Of a stretch of 60,000 nt of DNA, positions 1 through 12,330 are shown piece by piece. Below the pieces are notes generated by a model that saw only the letters and a list, made by a program, of their open reading frames with translations, did no database searches and was not told where the DNA came from. How positions within the stretch are numbered: position 1 is the first letter of the stretch; the number at the start of each line of letters is the position of its first letter. Source of the stretch: Liolophura sinensis (Eukaryota; Mollusca; Polyplacophora; Chitonida; Chitonidae); assembly GCF_032854445.1 (NCBI RefSeq), contig NC_088300.1, forward strand, positions 31,851,608 through 31,911,607. The letters run 5' to 3'. Both the position numbers and the translations under genes were made by a program.

Positions 1-96
1 TGGACAAAATTTTACTTAATAACTCCTAAAAATAAGCTTTAAGACCGTATTCAACATTTTCGCTTAAGTCAGAAATGTCTTTGTAGAATCGGCCCC
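1..96. mobile_element. MITE family 2, right arm at the window edge
   Basis: CGCTTAAGTCAGAAATGTCT then TTGTAGAATCGGCCCC at 61-96 matches the right arm of the 37682 copy. The left part would lie before the window or is decayed. Confidence 0.6.
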
Positions 97-2934
97 TGGA
101 ATTTTGTTCCTACGCAATTCATTTCAGCTGTGAAAGTATCTAATTTATAAGACAGAGATTTTTTTATAACCATCCAGCGACTGTTATAGTAAGTTGTTCT
201 ACAGCTTTTTCATGCATCTGCGTGAAACATCACATTTACTTTCGTTTTTGATCTATAGATCCCAGAGCACTTTGCATTAATTCCATGGGTTCCTTTTGCA
301 AATCTAGACACCGAAATTTGTCGTAAGTTAGAAAGAGCACAGGACATATAAACGATACCCCTATTTTTCTTCCTTTTAGATTCAAAAGTTACATCTAAAA
401 TGTTGGCATTATTATAAAATTAGTAAGTATTTTAAATATATTTAAAAGAGGAGAGAAATTTACCATTTAATAAAGAATGGATTTGAATACATCTTTGCTA
501 ATATGTGTAGTTTTTCATCACAGAGACTATATATGAGACAAAGTGTATTTATTTCCATATATATATATATATATAAGTGACCAACATTTCCGACCAAGAC
601 CAAGGCCCCCCCTCACAAGTGGCTTGATAGATGAAACATTATGAATGGAGGATTCTCAGCATAACCCATGTAACAGCAATAATTTATTACACATCACAAG
701 TAACAAAACTGTTTTGGAAACAGGACATTAAGTCTTACTGTTTCTCATCACAGCGTACGTTGGCACTTTAATTATCACGAAAATATATATATTCTCTTCA
801 GCATTTTCATTTTAAAAGAACGACCGCGTGAAACCAAAAATAATTTCACGTGTCGTCTGTTCAATAAAAAGGGTACCGAATGACTACAAGGAAACTTATC
901 CATCAAAAACCTGTATAACGCTTTGGTAAATCAGACTTTGAAAGAGCCGTTTGATGTGACCATTAGCCATACTGTGTTCGCCGCTCAGGTTTTACTCTCT
1001 ATGCTGTACGTCTTTTATAGTATTGCAATGTTCATATACCCTGCAAGTAATGTTTTTTAATTTCCTTTTCGGAAAGTAATGCTATATATAAAAAAGTATA
1101 ATGAGAATGAAAGTTTTGAAACCATTTGTTATCTAAATGTGCACCACACAGTATGAAGATAGCTAATTCAACACATAATTCGTCTTTCGTTACACGCACG
1201 TACATGTGTGTTTGCACAAGACAAAGTCAAGTGTTGTCTATACGCCAGTCATTCCTCTATCATGCACCATGCACTCTCTGTGTAATGACGTTGCCCTGGA
1301 GATCAGAACAGATGAGATATGATCGTTGAATTCTTCACATACTTTGTCAATTGGAGACCGTTACCACGCCCCCTACCTCCCGAAACTTAAACCAATTATA
1401 CATGACACGTTCACAAGAACAGTGTAGAAATAGTTAAAGGAACTTAAAACTGGCTTAGTGAAATAAGAAGAGGGTATACTTGTTTTATTTTTGGCCAAGT
1501 CTGGGTATATTGGATAACTAATCCTTTCGGCAATCACACAGTGACATTTTTTTTATTTCTCATACTGATCAAAATAAATGTACTCAACAAAATAAAATAA
1601 CAATCCTTTTTATACAATTTACGCTGACTGAATTATTACATGCGTGGAATATATTTTAACGAAACACTTCATACACTGGATATTCGCTGAACAGATTTGT
1701 GAGGCCCATTTGTTAGCCCAAATCGTGTCACGTGACAAGTACGCCATGTTGAAAACTAAACCCTTAGCTTTACAGTTTTCAATTACTGATGCTGAAGGCG
1801 GAATTATTTGTTTTGGCGGAATGTTCCGATGTTCTCGTGGAATTCATACAGAGGTTGTTAGATGTACTGAACAGCAAGATATCCATCCGCTCAGCGGGAT
1901 GACAACTAACGTGAGATAACGCGTGGCTCTCGTGACACCGTCACCAACCGAGCTGGATTCTGATTGGCAGCTGGAGAGCTGATAGCGATCGGATTCGCCC
2001 ACACCGCTGACACATTGGTAGATAAGGCGAAAGACCTGACACAAGACACACAAATTAACAAACAAGAACACGGAAAAACTAACAATGTGGGCGAAATTCT
2101 TGAATAAATGGCTAACGTCTATCGCAACCACGATTTCTTTAATTTTTTTTTTTTGGCTCTCACGATGTCCAACGAATCATTTAAATACAAATTAATGTGC
2201 TTAATTTTCACTTATAAAATGGGAACATAAATGGTTATAAGTATCCCGGATACATCATATAATATTTACATGAAGCTCGAATAGACCTGTAAAAATGTTC
2301 GATTTGTTTGCTTGGTTCAGATACTGGCGTTTTGACTAAAAGGGACGAAGGAGTGTACCGTATACGTAAGAAAAAACTACACGGATAATTAAGCATGGTG
2401 ACTTTTCTAATGCTTCCGTTGAAAAAAGCGTGACATATATTGGATTTAGCTAATACCACAAATTTAAAGTGAATGTTACTTCTTTGTGACAAAATATGTT
2501 TTATAACTTTATAACTTTTTCACATTACTTTCATTTTTGGAACTTCAAATGCTTGGTTGATGATCAGAGATGACCTGACTTACAGTCTATTTATCAGAAT
2601 GTTACGGTTGAATCGCCAAAGTGAACACAGCTCAGACCTCACAACCGTAAACCCATAAACGCTACCTTGATAAAATTACACAAAGTGTGCGTGATTGCGT
2701 TTTAATTCTTGTCGGCACCTTTACTGAGAAAAAAGTGAAGCAATTTAAGTTTTAAATTCAGTGCCTTTAATTTGCGATTTGGAGATGCCTGTGTTCTTCA
2801 TGTATTGTTCGTTTAACACATTTTCAAAGGATAGTAAATATTGCATGTTGAAGACTTCAATGGAATTTGTAACTTAAAAGAACTATTTGTTCACTTGTTC
2901 AGTTTACAATGAGTATTAATTGCTATTGTTAAGA

Positions 2935-3159
2935 TTACTGGTGTGTACCATCCGCGTCGATGACTTGAGAAAGGAAACCAATCAAACTTCCCGCCTGATT
3001 AGTAGCCAATGTCAAGCGGAGACCACCTGTTGAGATTCGTCTTTCATAGTACCTTTGACCTTCGAAGAGGCTGGTCCTTTCCGGCTGGAAGCCGACAGCG
3101 AAGATGCCAAGAGGCCTGGTGTGGTTGACATGTTGGCCAGGTAATACGGTATAATCCAA
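2935..3159 (-). pseudogene. Short exon-like open frame, product not recognised
   Basis: A minus-strand frame of about 74 codons containing YTVLPGQHVNHTRPLG and GIFAVGFQPE has protein-like composition and sits in AT-rich DNA. It starts at TTG, not ATG, and no clear acceptor/donor pair in frame was found. The pattern His-Val-x-His ... Gly-x-Phe-x-Val-x-Gly-Phe recalls one turn of the IgGFc-binding N-terminal domain, but this is only a resemblance by eye. It could be an exon of a gene nested in the intron, a decayed fragment, or chance. Confidence 0.2.
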
Positions 3160-3989
3160 TTATCCTGATGACCAGGTGTCCAGCAACAAAACCGCCAAAT
3201 TCATCTTATTTAGTCAAGAAAGCTTTGGCATAAATTTTAAGCCTTATAGCAGTCTTGAAAGACAAATGATTCTTGTTTGCAAGTATACGATCTCTTGATC
3301 TCTGACTTGAGATTTTAATACATGTACTTCACACAAGTACTCGTGAAATACAAATGATTGTGTTTGTTTCGACAGTGTATACATTATTATACGATCTTGC
3401 AATACAACAAGGTTATTTGCTCTGTTTTCTTACCTAATTATTTGTATGTCATATAGTGCTAGGGGGCGGTATAAGTTGCTAGTTTTAAGCATTCACGTGA
3501 AGAGTTAGAAAAACCCCACACTAAGGTTATCGGACAAGAGAACGAATTTCGCCGGTTACGTGTGAACATTTGCCAGCTGTCACAATGCAATAGTTGCTGT
3601 GGTTTTACTCCCTATGCTGTCGTCTTTTATATTAGTATAAATTGAATATTTCATTGTCCATTTGCGAATATCATGGGAATGACTTCTTTTGACTTTCGCA
3701 AACAACACTATTGGCAATTAGGAACCGATTTTTAGTGTGCACATAAAGTTTTTGACAGTGCAAATATTTAAATATACAATGGTTAAAGCTAATAATGACT
3801 CATACTGAGTCAGTCATGCCACCGAACTACAATAATATAATATATGCATCTTGCATTACATTGGACCAGTTGAAAATTATAAAACTAAATCACTGAGCGT
3901 ATATCTGTACTATGTTTAACTGTTGTTAGGGCAATCGGACAAGAGATATGATTTCTCATCGCTCGGATAACACTGTTGATTTGAGTGCT

Positions 3990-4270
3990 GTAATGTGGGA
4001 TTAGCCTGGTCTGAACGCTCCTGGTCGGACTTCAGGTGTCTGGTGCTGGGAGATAGTGTCAGGGTGCAGGAATCCCCCTGGGCAGACCGCGGAGCACACG
4101 GGCACCCACCCAGACACGACCCTTTACGACGATGAGTAGGTTGGCAGGGATACAGCCCTTCAACTAGGCATCCATATACTGTCAACAACAACAACACTGT
4201 CTCCGCCCGAGGATGTTGTCCAGGAAGATCCGTAGTTGCTAAGGGGCGGAACAATGTTCTCCCATCAGTC
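3990..4270. other. G+C-rich patch of unknown nature
   Basis: About 280 bp with much higher G+C than its flanks (CAGGAATCCCCCTGGGCAGA, CCGCGGAGCACACGGGCACC) and a (CAA)n stretch. The minus-strand frame across it has no recognisable motif. It looks like a decayed insertion, but no ends were found. Confidence 0.25.
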
Positions 4271-7207
4271 ACTGACTAACGAGGATTCTAGAATTGTTGG
4301 CCTACTCTATTTTATGAACATTATGTCATCGACGGTTTAATGTCTAAAACTTTATTTCATCACTGAGAACAATAATTTATGCAACTTTTCGTGTAACGGC
4401 TATGGTAACTGTGTCTAACTAGACAAAAACACTACGGTACAAAGTTCGAAAGAGCAGACAGGAAATCCATCATACCGTTGTATCATTTAAATATGTGCGG
4501 GAAAAATAGGCCTATATATAAGAGTGAAAGGAAGCTTAATTTAGCAAACTCTTACAGAAATATTTATCACCGTTTACGCACGAAAAAAATGCCAGGCCAA
4601 TTATTTTGACGGTAATTCTAAAATTCGGTACTTTCGAAAAAATATACACTTGTGGGCAAAATCTGGGCGATTGGGTGGTTGATTTGTAAATTCAGAGAAA
4701 GTTCGGACCGAGTTAGGGAACGTAGATCTACAAGAGCAGACTTCGCGGCACCGATTAGCAATTATTCTCCTGTCTATTTTCGCGGCTATTTTTTCTTTGA
4801 CCGTTTTTCTCCTTACCAGACCCACGTTGTGACAAGAGGAAAGACTTCTCCAGCATATGGTCGTGTATTTAGATAGTGAATGTCTGTGTGTACAAACTGA
4901 GCGAAATGCTGGTACCGCCTCCAGTACACAATACCATATGGAAACGTTGTGGCTCAAAAACCAGCCAAAGAAAAGTATAACCAACAAGTGCTAATGGCTA
5001 TATGGAAGAGAGAAACCGTTATTGCACATATAAAACTCTGGACGTAACGGTACATGAATCTAACTGACTTCATGACAGCTATCTATGCTGAAATGTAAAC
5101 ACATAGCAATATTTACTGAATTTGAAAGACCATTCTCAAGGCCGTAATTTGATTCGCAGTACAATTTGATACGGGATTTAATACTCAGTTCGCATGCTTC
5201 ACATATTCACACATTCACATATTTTCCTCTGCTAAAATAAAAGGTAATGGTCTGATATGCATATGTGCATGCTCTAATTTTGCAATAATTCAGACATTTA
5301 TGGCACAATACAACGGAACGGTTTAGCGAAATAAAGTACAATTATAGTGCCTTACTGACGGGTATACCACACTGACAAACAAAGATGCATGAGGGCAAGC
5401 CCGAAAGCCTCAAAACTGAATAAGGGAATAAGACAAGGTTTTGACGAACTGAAAAACGTACAGCAACTTGAAAATTCTTCGACCCACTGTTATACTTTAC
5501 AAGGTGTAAATATATGGAAGAATTCCTACATACACGAGCGGTAGGTATTATAGCCTAACTCTCAACTTGTCTTTACCTTTAGCACCTTGATGAATGACCG
5601 ACCAAGCGCTGTCTTTACCGACAAATATTGTCTTTACACGTCCATTGCCTATATACACCTGACACCAGGTGATGGATTACACTTTTGTATGCGCACCTTA
5701 CGGGTTGCCTTTATTCATTTGCTCGAATATAACCTTCTAGCAGTTCCTCCTTATAATATATATACTGGGGATTAAAATTCAGCTTATCTTACTGATGTTT
5801 GAGCCTTTAAAACGACTTTATAGCACAAAAAAATATCAGACCTCTTGTAGGTGTGCATGCTAACCTTTGCAACCAGGAGCTCAGTTGAGGTTGGAATTGA
5901 CGAAACTACAATACGAAGCCTACAAAAATCACTTTTTGAAGTAAATTTTGGTAAGCCCAACTTTCATGCTGAGATTCTGATTTATACTCAAGTGGAAAGT
6001 GTTGAATAAAACTAACTATTTTGCGTAAAGGAAACAAATACCAAAAAATCACACACGCTTAATTGTTAGCATTTAGGATCTGAGTTTATGAGTTATTATA
6101 GTGTTATTTATTGATAGTTTTTCATTTGTCAGTCTGTGTATTCAGTTATAGAGTCAAACAATTCATGCTGATTGAATTTTTCATCAATACTGCATGCCAT
6201 AACGGTTATATAACATAAAATGAGTAAAAAGTTAAGCAAAGTAGAAATAAAGCGACAGGAGGAGGCCTGCCTCTATGTATATCTGATCTGACAATGGAGC
6301 AAGCTGATATACAATTTAATTAAGCGTTTAGAAACTGAATTATATTATAGACTTAATAAGATTGCTGTAAATTTATAGGCAACAAAAGAAATATGTGCAG
6401 AATATTTTGCATAAAATTAATTCTATTGAGATAACAGCGTGAGTCCTATTCGGGTTTTATTTGGTAAATATTTGACGACACCTGCAATACATAATTCAAT
6501 TCTAGACTCCATTGTGTGGTTGGCCTTCACGACCTTTGGGTACGGTATATAGATATATATTAATAATAATGTGGCTGCAAACACTCAAAATAAAAAGAAA
6601 TTAATTGATCAATAATTGTCATTTAAATGTATATGTTATGTATACACTTGAAATATTCACTCTTATGGTAAACAAACTCATCTAGTCAAGAGTTTTAAGA
6701 AGTCTGGATAAAATGTATATGATGACGCGTTCGGCAAATATTTGTTTTCAAACAGAAAAATGAGATATACAAGTTACTGTTGTTATGTCATTCTTTTTTA
6801 AATATGATGGCAACATAGCTTTTTGTGTGAATCACTGCAATTTTACCTAATTCTGCGTAAACGATGGTACTATATATGGTACTGTATAAGCTGCTATTAT
6901 TTGTATAGGTTAGAACAAAACCATAACTGAGATAAATTGACAAACAGTTGACCATTTGCTGCCAACTATCATATACTGTATACATTGTCGCGCTGTATGA
7001 CTAATGTGTGCAGTAGCCTTTTATAATGTTTAAGCGTATTGCAGAAAAATAATAAAATAACATTAAGTATGTATAGAAAAATAAGTTACAGCGGCAAAAC
7101 TGATCGTACTGATTTCTGGATAAAAACACTTTTCTTCTTAACTGTATTTAATTAAAAATAAAAAAAAACTGCTGAAAAAAGTGTTACTTTTAAGCGATAT
7201 TTACAGT

Positions 7208-7281
7208 AACTTGTTCTTCTGTCGGATTGTCCAGATGCAATAACGAACTTGTTCTTCTGTCGGATTGCCCAAATGTAATTA
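7208..7281. repeat. 38-bp tandem duplication
   Basis: AACTTGTTCTTCTGTCGGAT at 7208 recurs at 7246 with the following 16 bases nearly the same (TGTCCAGATGCAA against TGCCCAAATGTAA). Confidence 0.9.
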
Positions 7282-7387
7282 GAAACAATAATTAAGCCTG
7301 TATAAGAATAATTATTTAAACCAATGTCGAGCACGACTGTATAAATGAACATTTTTCGAAAATTTCATCGCAAAAGAAATATTTATT

Positions 7388-7390
<3 letters not shown>

Positions 7391-7464
<74 letters not shown>
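7391..7464. repeat. (AT)37 microsatellite
   Basis: 74 bp of uninterrupted AT dinucleotides, the longest in the window, within the inferred Vsx-B first intron. Confidence 0.98.
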
Positions 7465-7470
<6 letters not shown>

Positions 7471-8694
7471 AGCTAAAGGAGAGGTGTTCGTACTACATGA
7501 ACAAATTTAATAGTCTTATAGACCATATTAGCCCCTTATTATCAAGAGTCTGACAATGTTGGCGATTCTTAAATCTTAATTTGTTGAAATATATATTATA
7601 GCAAAAGGCATTTAGACAAAACATTATAGTCTTCATTTTGGACAAATCTTCTTGAGAGAATGAGAGATCAGTTTCTGAAAATTACGTTTATAACATGAAT
7701 GTTTAATATATCTCATTCACTTAAGCTGATTTTATGTTTTAGAGTTACATTTGTATTACATTATTTTTTTAACATAATTTTCAGTCTCGTAGCCATAGTC
7801 GTTTGTTTTTTATTTGTATTTTATTTTTAATAATAATTTAGAATTCAGTCATTTTCTTGTCAGTTTCGAGCGTGGTCAGAGGCGTGTTCATCGGACAGCC
7901 AGCTTGGTTTGAGCCTGGGTGGGCTGTGTCAGTCAAGTATAGCCGGTCCGAACTACAAACAGCACTTCATCTGACAGAATAACTTTGCCTCCCCCTAAAA
8001 TTCGGGTCGGCTGCACGGGATGGCATAGACAGGTCGCTGTACTGAGCTACATTGGGTTAAGGAGAACCTGCTTACCCCCAACACCCGTGAACACGCGGGG
8101 CTAAGTGATTTGTTGTATTATCTGTCAACACCGATAAATCGTAAAGAGAGAGATTTTGTGAAGGGCTGTTAACGGGTAACCGTAACTGCTTGGTGACGTT
8201 TGCTTTCTTGGGCGTTGATTGCAACGCATATATACCCGTCCGGACGGTTGGATCTTTGCATGGAGACTATTAAATCGTCATGCATGTAGCACATAGAATA
8301 AACAATTCACAAACAGCAAGAGAGAAAAATATTTAATTTACTTTTACCTGTAATAATGGGGAAGTACTTTTTTTCCAAGAAATATACTAACTTTACACAA
8401 CAACTATAAAATATAATCAATAATACTAAAATTCTACCTCTGTCGTCACTGGATGGGACTGGGGAGTTTAAAGACTTAAAACGATCGAATACAGAAGGTT
8501 TGTCACTTCATCGAGTATTAATACATAGAGAAAACGCATTAATGCAATTGAGACATACTTTCCTCCCCTAAAGTATCGTGTCCTAAAGTAATATTTGCAA
8601 GTATTTTGAGCTTAGTTATTTACAATTACATACCAAAGTTGTATCGTCTTTTACGATTTCCCGCCGTAAAAATCAATACTGACGTTTCTCCATC

Positions 8695-8786
8695 GAGGGC
8701 TGACCCACCATAATATTAATGACTTTTCTGTAATATTTAAAATTCTTAACTATGGCGTTAAACAATAGTCAAATAAATAAATAAGT
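8695..8786 (+). mobile_element. SINE family b, decayed 3' end
   Basis: ACCCACCATAATATTAATGA, then ATTCTTAACTATGGCGTTAA and CAAATAAATAAATAA preserve the order of the conserved 3' end with many changes. Confidence 0.6.
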
Positions 8787-8911
8787 GCAAATTATATTTT
8801 TTTTATCTAAAGTTTCGAAAAGTTTTGCTACAATTTTAGTGCGTGCTTCTTCTTAGATTAACACAGAACAATAAGTATTCTGTTTGATATTATTGAAAAA
8901 TACCCCACTGT

Positions 8912-8914
<3 letters not shown>

Positions 8915-8972
<58 letters not shown>
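8915..8972. repeat. (AT)29 microsatellite
   Basis: 58 bp of AT dinucleotides; apparent Ile-Tyr repeat proteins on both strands come from it. Confidence 0.98.
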
Positions 8973-8980
<8 letters not shown>

Positions 8981-9848
8981 ATGTGTTGCTTTCGAAGCAG
9001 ATCTCATTTTTACTTCCGGGATGTTCGCTTGAGGGCAGCAGAGAAATGATGTCAGTGGCATACTTCTGGGTGTCCATTTTACCACAGATATGGAACAACA
9101 ATACTTATTATCCCTGCATGTCAAAGTCAGTCTGATTTATTGTTTAGCATCTGGTAATTGGCTACAGCAGCCGGGATATTATGGCTAATAAAGCATATAC
9201 GATTTCTATATGGTTGGAGCTCACCAAGAACAGATGATGCTCATACAGACATCCAGGGGACGTTCAGACTATACCGATGGTTTTGTCAGAATATGGAATC
9301 ACGAATATGTCAGGTAATCTCAAACACGGCTATAGGCTCAGAAACTATTTTTAATTCCCCATCTCATTTGTATGACTATAAACTTCCCATGTTGATGTGT
9401 CTCCTTTGAATACATGTTTTCCTAAAGGTTTGAAAACGTTTGAAAGTCATTAAAATTTGTACTCACGTTGCACATATATCACCTGGAACAATTGTATTTT
9501 TATCTATCGTTCTAATTTTGACATTCTGAAATTTGCCTGAAACCAGTAGTGTCTTTTATCTGATACTACATTCATTTAATCGATTAATTTCAGGTCAGTT
9601 TTCCACACATGTCTTGAATTTTAACCACAAGATATAACATGGTACCCTACTCAAGCTTTTTTCAGATATATACACAGCCTTGGAATCTCAAACATAAATT
9701 TAGAAAAGTGCATATTTTATCATTTATTCAGAAAAACTTGTCGCATACGAAAGTAGGTACTTCTGCATCATATCCTGGTCATATATTCTGGGTAAAATAT
9801 CCTATATACTTCAATTCGAGTTACAATGTATTGTTAAAAAAAACATAC

Positions 9849-10296
9849 CTTGGTTATTATTTCTTGATCGAAATCCGAAAAGATCGGTGTCGTTGTTGCT
9901 CATTCCCGGTCTGTGGGTAGGAGCTGTTGGAGCCCCAGGGTGGGGAACCTGGCTGAAGTCCATTCTCCAGGGATGGTAGTAGGACGGGGGGCTGGGATCC
10001 ATCCTAGGGTCGATCTGACTGTCCCTGAAGTCTCTCTGATGATACAGAGGAGGCTGAGAGTCGACGGCCAGGCCAGCTGAGGTAAAACTAGGCAGAAACA
10101 TAACCCCCGAAGCTCCTGCGTCGTAGTGCAGGTCTGACGCGTTCGTCTGCTTACATGATGGTGCAAGCCCCAAAATCTCCTGTATAGCGAACGAGGGTCT
10201 TTGATGAGAGAAGACTGGTCCCAAGTGACTTCCGGAATTGTATGTACCATGTAGACTTGGCAAAGTCGACGCTGCCGAGCTCAAGAGAGAATTCAT
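9849..10296 (-). CDS. Vsx-B: first coding exon of a second, tandem Vsx-type gene (partial)
   Basis: The ATG at 10296-10294 opens a 149-codon exon that ends AACCAAG|GTATGT at 9849 in phase 1, exactly the phase of Vsx-A exon 1. The residues include HQRPSFAIQEILGL; the eh1/octapeptide is at 36-44, in nearly the same place and context as HQRSPFAIQELLGL in Vsx-A. The middle is Pro/His/Tyr-rich (residues about 90-125) and the end holds FGFRSRNNNQ, echoing the Asn-rich end of Vsx-A. The homeodomain and CVC exons were not found in 1-9848, so the gene probably continues past the left edge, consistent with a first intron of about 12 kb in Vsx-A. Assignment to Vsx rests on the eh1 context, exon phase and linkage. 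An isolated exon or decayed copy is possible, but the frame is intact. Confidence 0.87.
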
Positions 10297-10880
10297 GCTG
10301 GTGTGAAGGTGTAGGCAATGTCTCAGACTTGTATAACACTTAAAGTCCTATTGACACGTTGTCTGTCTCCGAGTAAAAAAGAGTTTAGTCGTTGAAGAGT
10401 CCTTGAGAGCGCCTAGTGTTGTATAGTTATGATGCTAGGTCGGCCCCCGTCGGTAAATGCTTGAATAGCCGTCTCATTCGGTCCGATTAGCACCGCTGAT
10501 GACTACCTCTAGAGCCTACTCCAATCTTCTATACTGCCAATATCGGCCTTCAATAGGTACAAAACATACCTCGTATACTACTATTCCAGCACGGCTATAA
10601 TTTCCTGCTTCAGAATGCTTTGTGGACATGTCAAAGGTATTTAACCGTTCTCTAACCCTGGCCTCTCTTCTTTAGGGGCCGTACGTTATGATAAGCCTTT
10701 GTCTTACCCGCTAATCCGCCCACCTGACCGACAAGGGGTGTAGCCCAACTCTCGTGCGAAACAGACGACTGTCAATCAAACGGCGGACTGGCTGAGATGG
10801 TTTGGCTCGAAGCTGGAGCTCGCGCGTGTTCCCGATATCCGCCGCTTGGCGAGTTTCTTTACTCCAGAGCCTAAAGAGCT
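10297..10880 (-). promoter_or_regulatory. Vsx-B upstream flank, promoter candidate
   Basis: The 580 bp before the Vsx-B start codon are richer in G+C than the surroundings, carry no recognised repeat and include an ACTTTAAGTG motif at about 10340-10349 (its reverse contains CACTTAA, an NKX2-type core). No convincing TATA box was seen. The change to AT-rich sequence near 10880 marks the approximate end of the island. Confidence 0.35.
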
Positions 10881-12049
10881 ACAAACATTTTCTAAGCCCT
10901 GTCTTCTTCAGTACTGGGTAACGAAAACATACTGATAGAAAAACTGGTGTCGCTGATTCGAACTAAAAAGTTCTTGGAAGTACATGATCGAAAAAGAAAT
11001 CGTGGAACAGAACGACAGGAAACTTGTGAGAAGCTGAAATATACACAAGGTAACAGTTTCACTGATCTGAGATTTGTCAACACGTGAAGTAGAAAATAAT
11101 CTGTGTTACTTCAATGAAAAGCAATGACTGGAGTGAGACAGCGTTTTAGAAATAATGTTTTTCCAACGTTTACAGAATTTACTAACAAATATCAGCTTAT
11201 AAATTTGGAGAGATTGACGAATATAAATTTGGGCGCCCAAGCAAACATTGTTATGACAGCCGTCAACCAAAATGAACGTTCCCAGTCATTAACAGAATGA
11301 CCAATACCCAAAATATTCTTCAACACAAACCACCAACTAAGAAAGTATATAAGGTACGAAATTATAGGAGTCATGCAAAGAGAAGCAGTCAACAGTTTTC
11401 GATGAAAAGACGCAAGGAATGCTGAAAGCGAATGAATTAAATCAGTACCCAATTCGTGCATCATGCCATGTTTTTTAAGTTGTGGACAATAAATTATGTA
11501 TCTCAGTTGCGCTTTGGTTGTAACTGTTCATATATCACACGTGGCGATCTTTATTATCATTTTTTTTTAAATATTAAAGCTATGAATCAAAGGTAAATGG
11601 GACATTTTTCTGCAGTGCGAAAGTAAATGCGATCACAGTGTTATAATGCGGCAAAAGGACTGTAGATTATTACAGGAAAGTTTTTTCCACGAGTTAAACG
11701 GAAACGTGAATTAAAAAAAAATTGAGCTCGATCAGATGTAATAGAGCAACATAAGTGATTTCAGACTGATCGGATAGAGCTTTGGAAGGGGTCAACCTTG
11801 TTACGTACAAATCAAATGGTTGGCGTTTGAGGAAGATGTCAGCTTAGCTCTCAACACAGAAGACATCGGACAAGGTGTTAATCTGGAAATAATTGTTTAC
11901 AGCTACGAGTAATGACCGGATAGCATGGAAGAGAATAATTCTTAATTACTGTATGTTTACCCAGGCCAGAAGTAATTGCCACTTTAAATTACACCTCAAT
12001 TTGTTAAGAATGGAGACGACCATTGAAAACGATTGTCAACGCATTCAGA

Positions 12050-12330
12050 GGCCTCCTACGGGTGCTATTTAGATGGTGTTCCTAAAGAATAGAGCCAAAG
12101 GGAGGGCAGCGATCATCGGAGCGACAAACTGTACTGCAAGCTCTCTCGCGGGTTTTGTTCGGCCGGTGATCGAGGCCCGCTGAGATAATGATGGGGGTGT
12201 TAGTCGTCCCCGCGGGACACCACAGGTTCTCTCTTCACTCCCGCTCAGGGGGACGAGCCCAGTCTTCACCCGTTTGTTTCCACATCTGGGCCTAACACAC
12301 CAGAGTCTCACAATTTGCCTATTTTTTGGC
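12050..12330. promoter_or_regulatory. Small G+C-rich island upstream of Vsx-B
   Basis: 280 bp, G+C-rich relative to its flanks, about 1.8 kb upstream of the Vsx-B start. No repeat or recognisable product. Confidence 0.25.

Larger units (their letters stand above)
1..9848 (-). other. Inferred first intron of Vsx-B, truncated by the window edge
   Basis: No second Vsx exon was found by reading the minus strand for the basic RRHR arm, the [15 protein letters not shown] block, the WFQNRRAKW block or the CVC/OAR blocks. The stretch is AT-rich with two long (AT)n runs, a palindromic element arm, a SINE tail and two short regions of unusual composition (about 2935-3159 and 3990-4270). In 97-2934, 4273-7207, 7465-8694 and 8973-9848 nothing gene-like could be supported. 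Confidence 0.5.

Noticed and set aside
8853-9135. Overlapping open frames with long Ile-Tyr repeats on both strands
   Set aside because: They are the translation of the (AT)29 microsatellite and have no other support.
1-9848. Search for Vsx-B exons 2-5
   Set aside because: No match on the minus strand to the RRHR arm, [24 protein letters not shown] or [10 protein letters not shown] blocks was found by eye.
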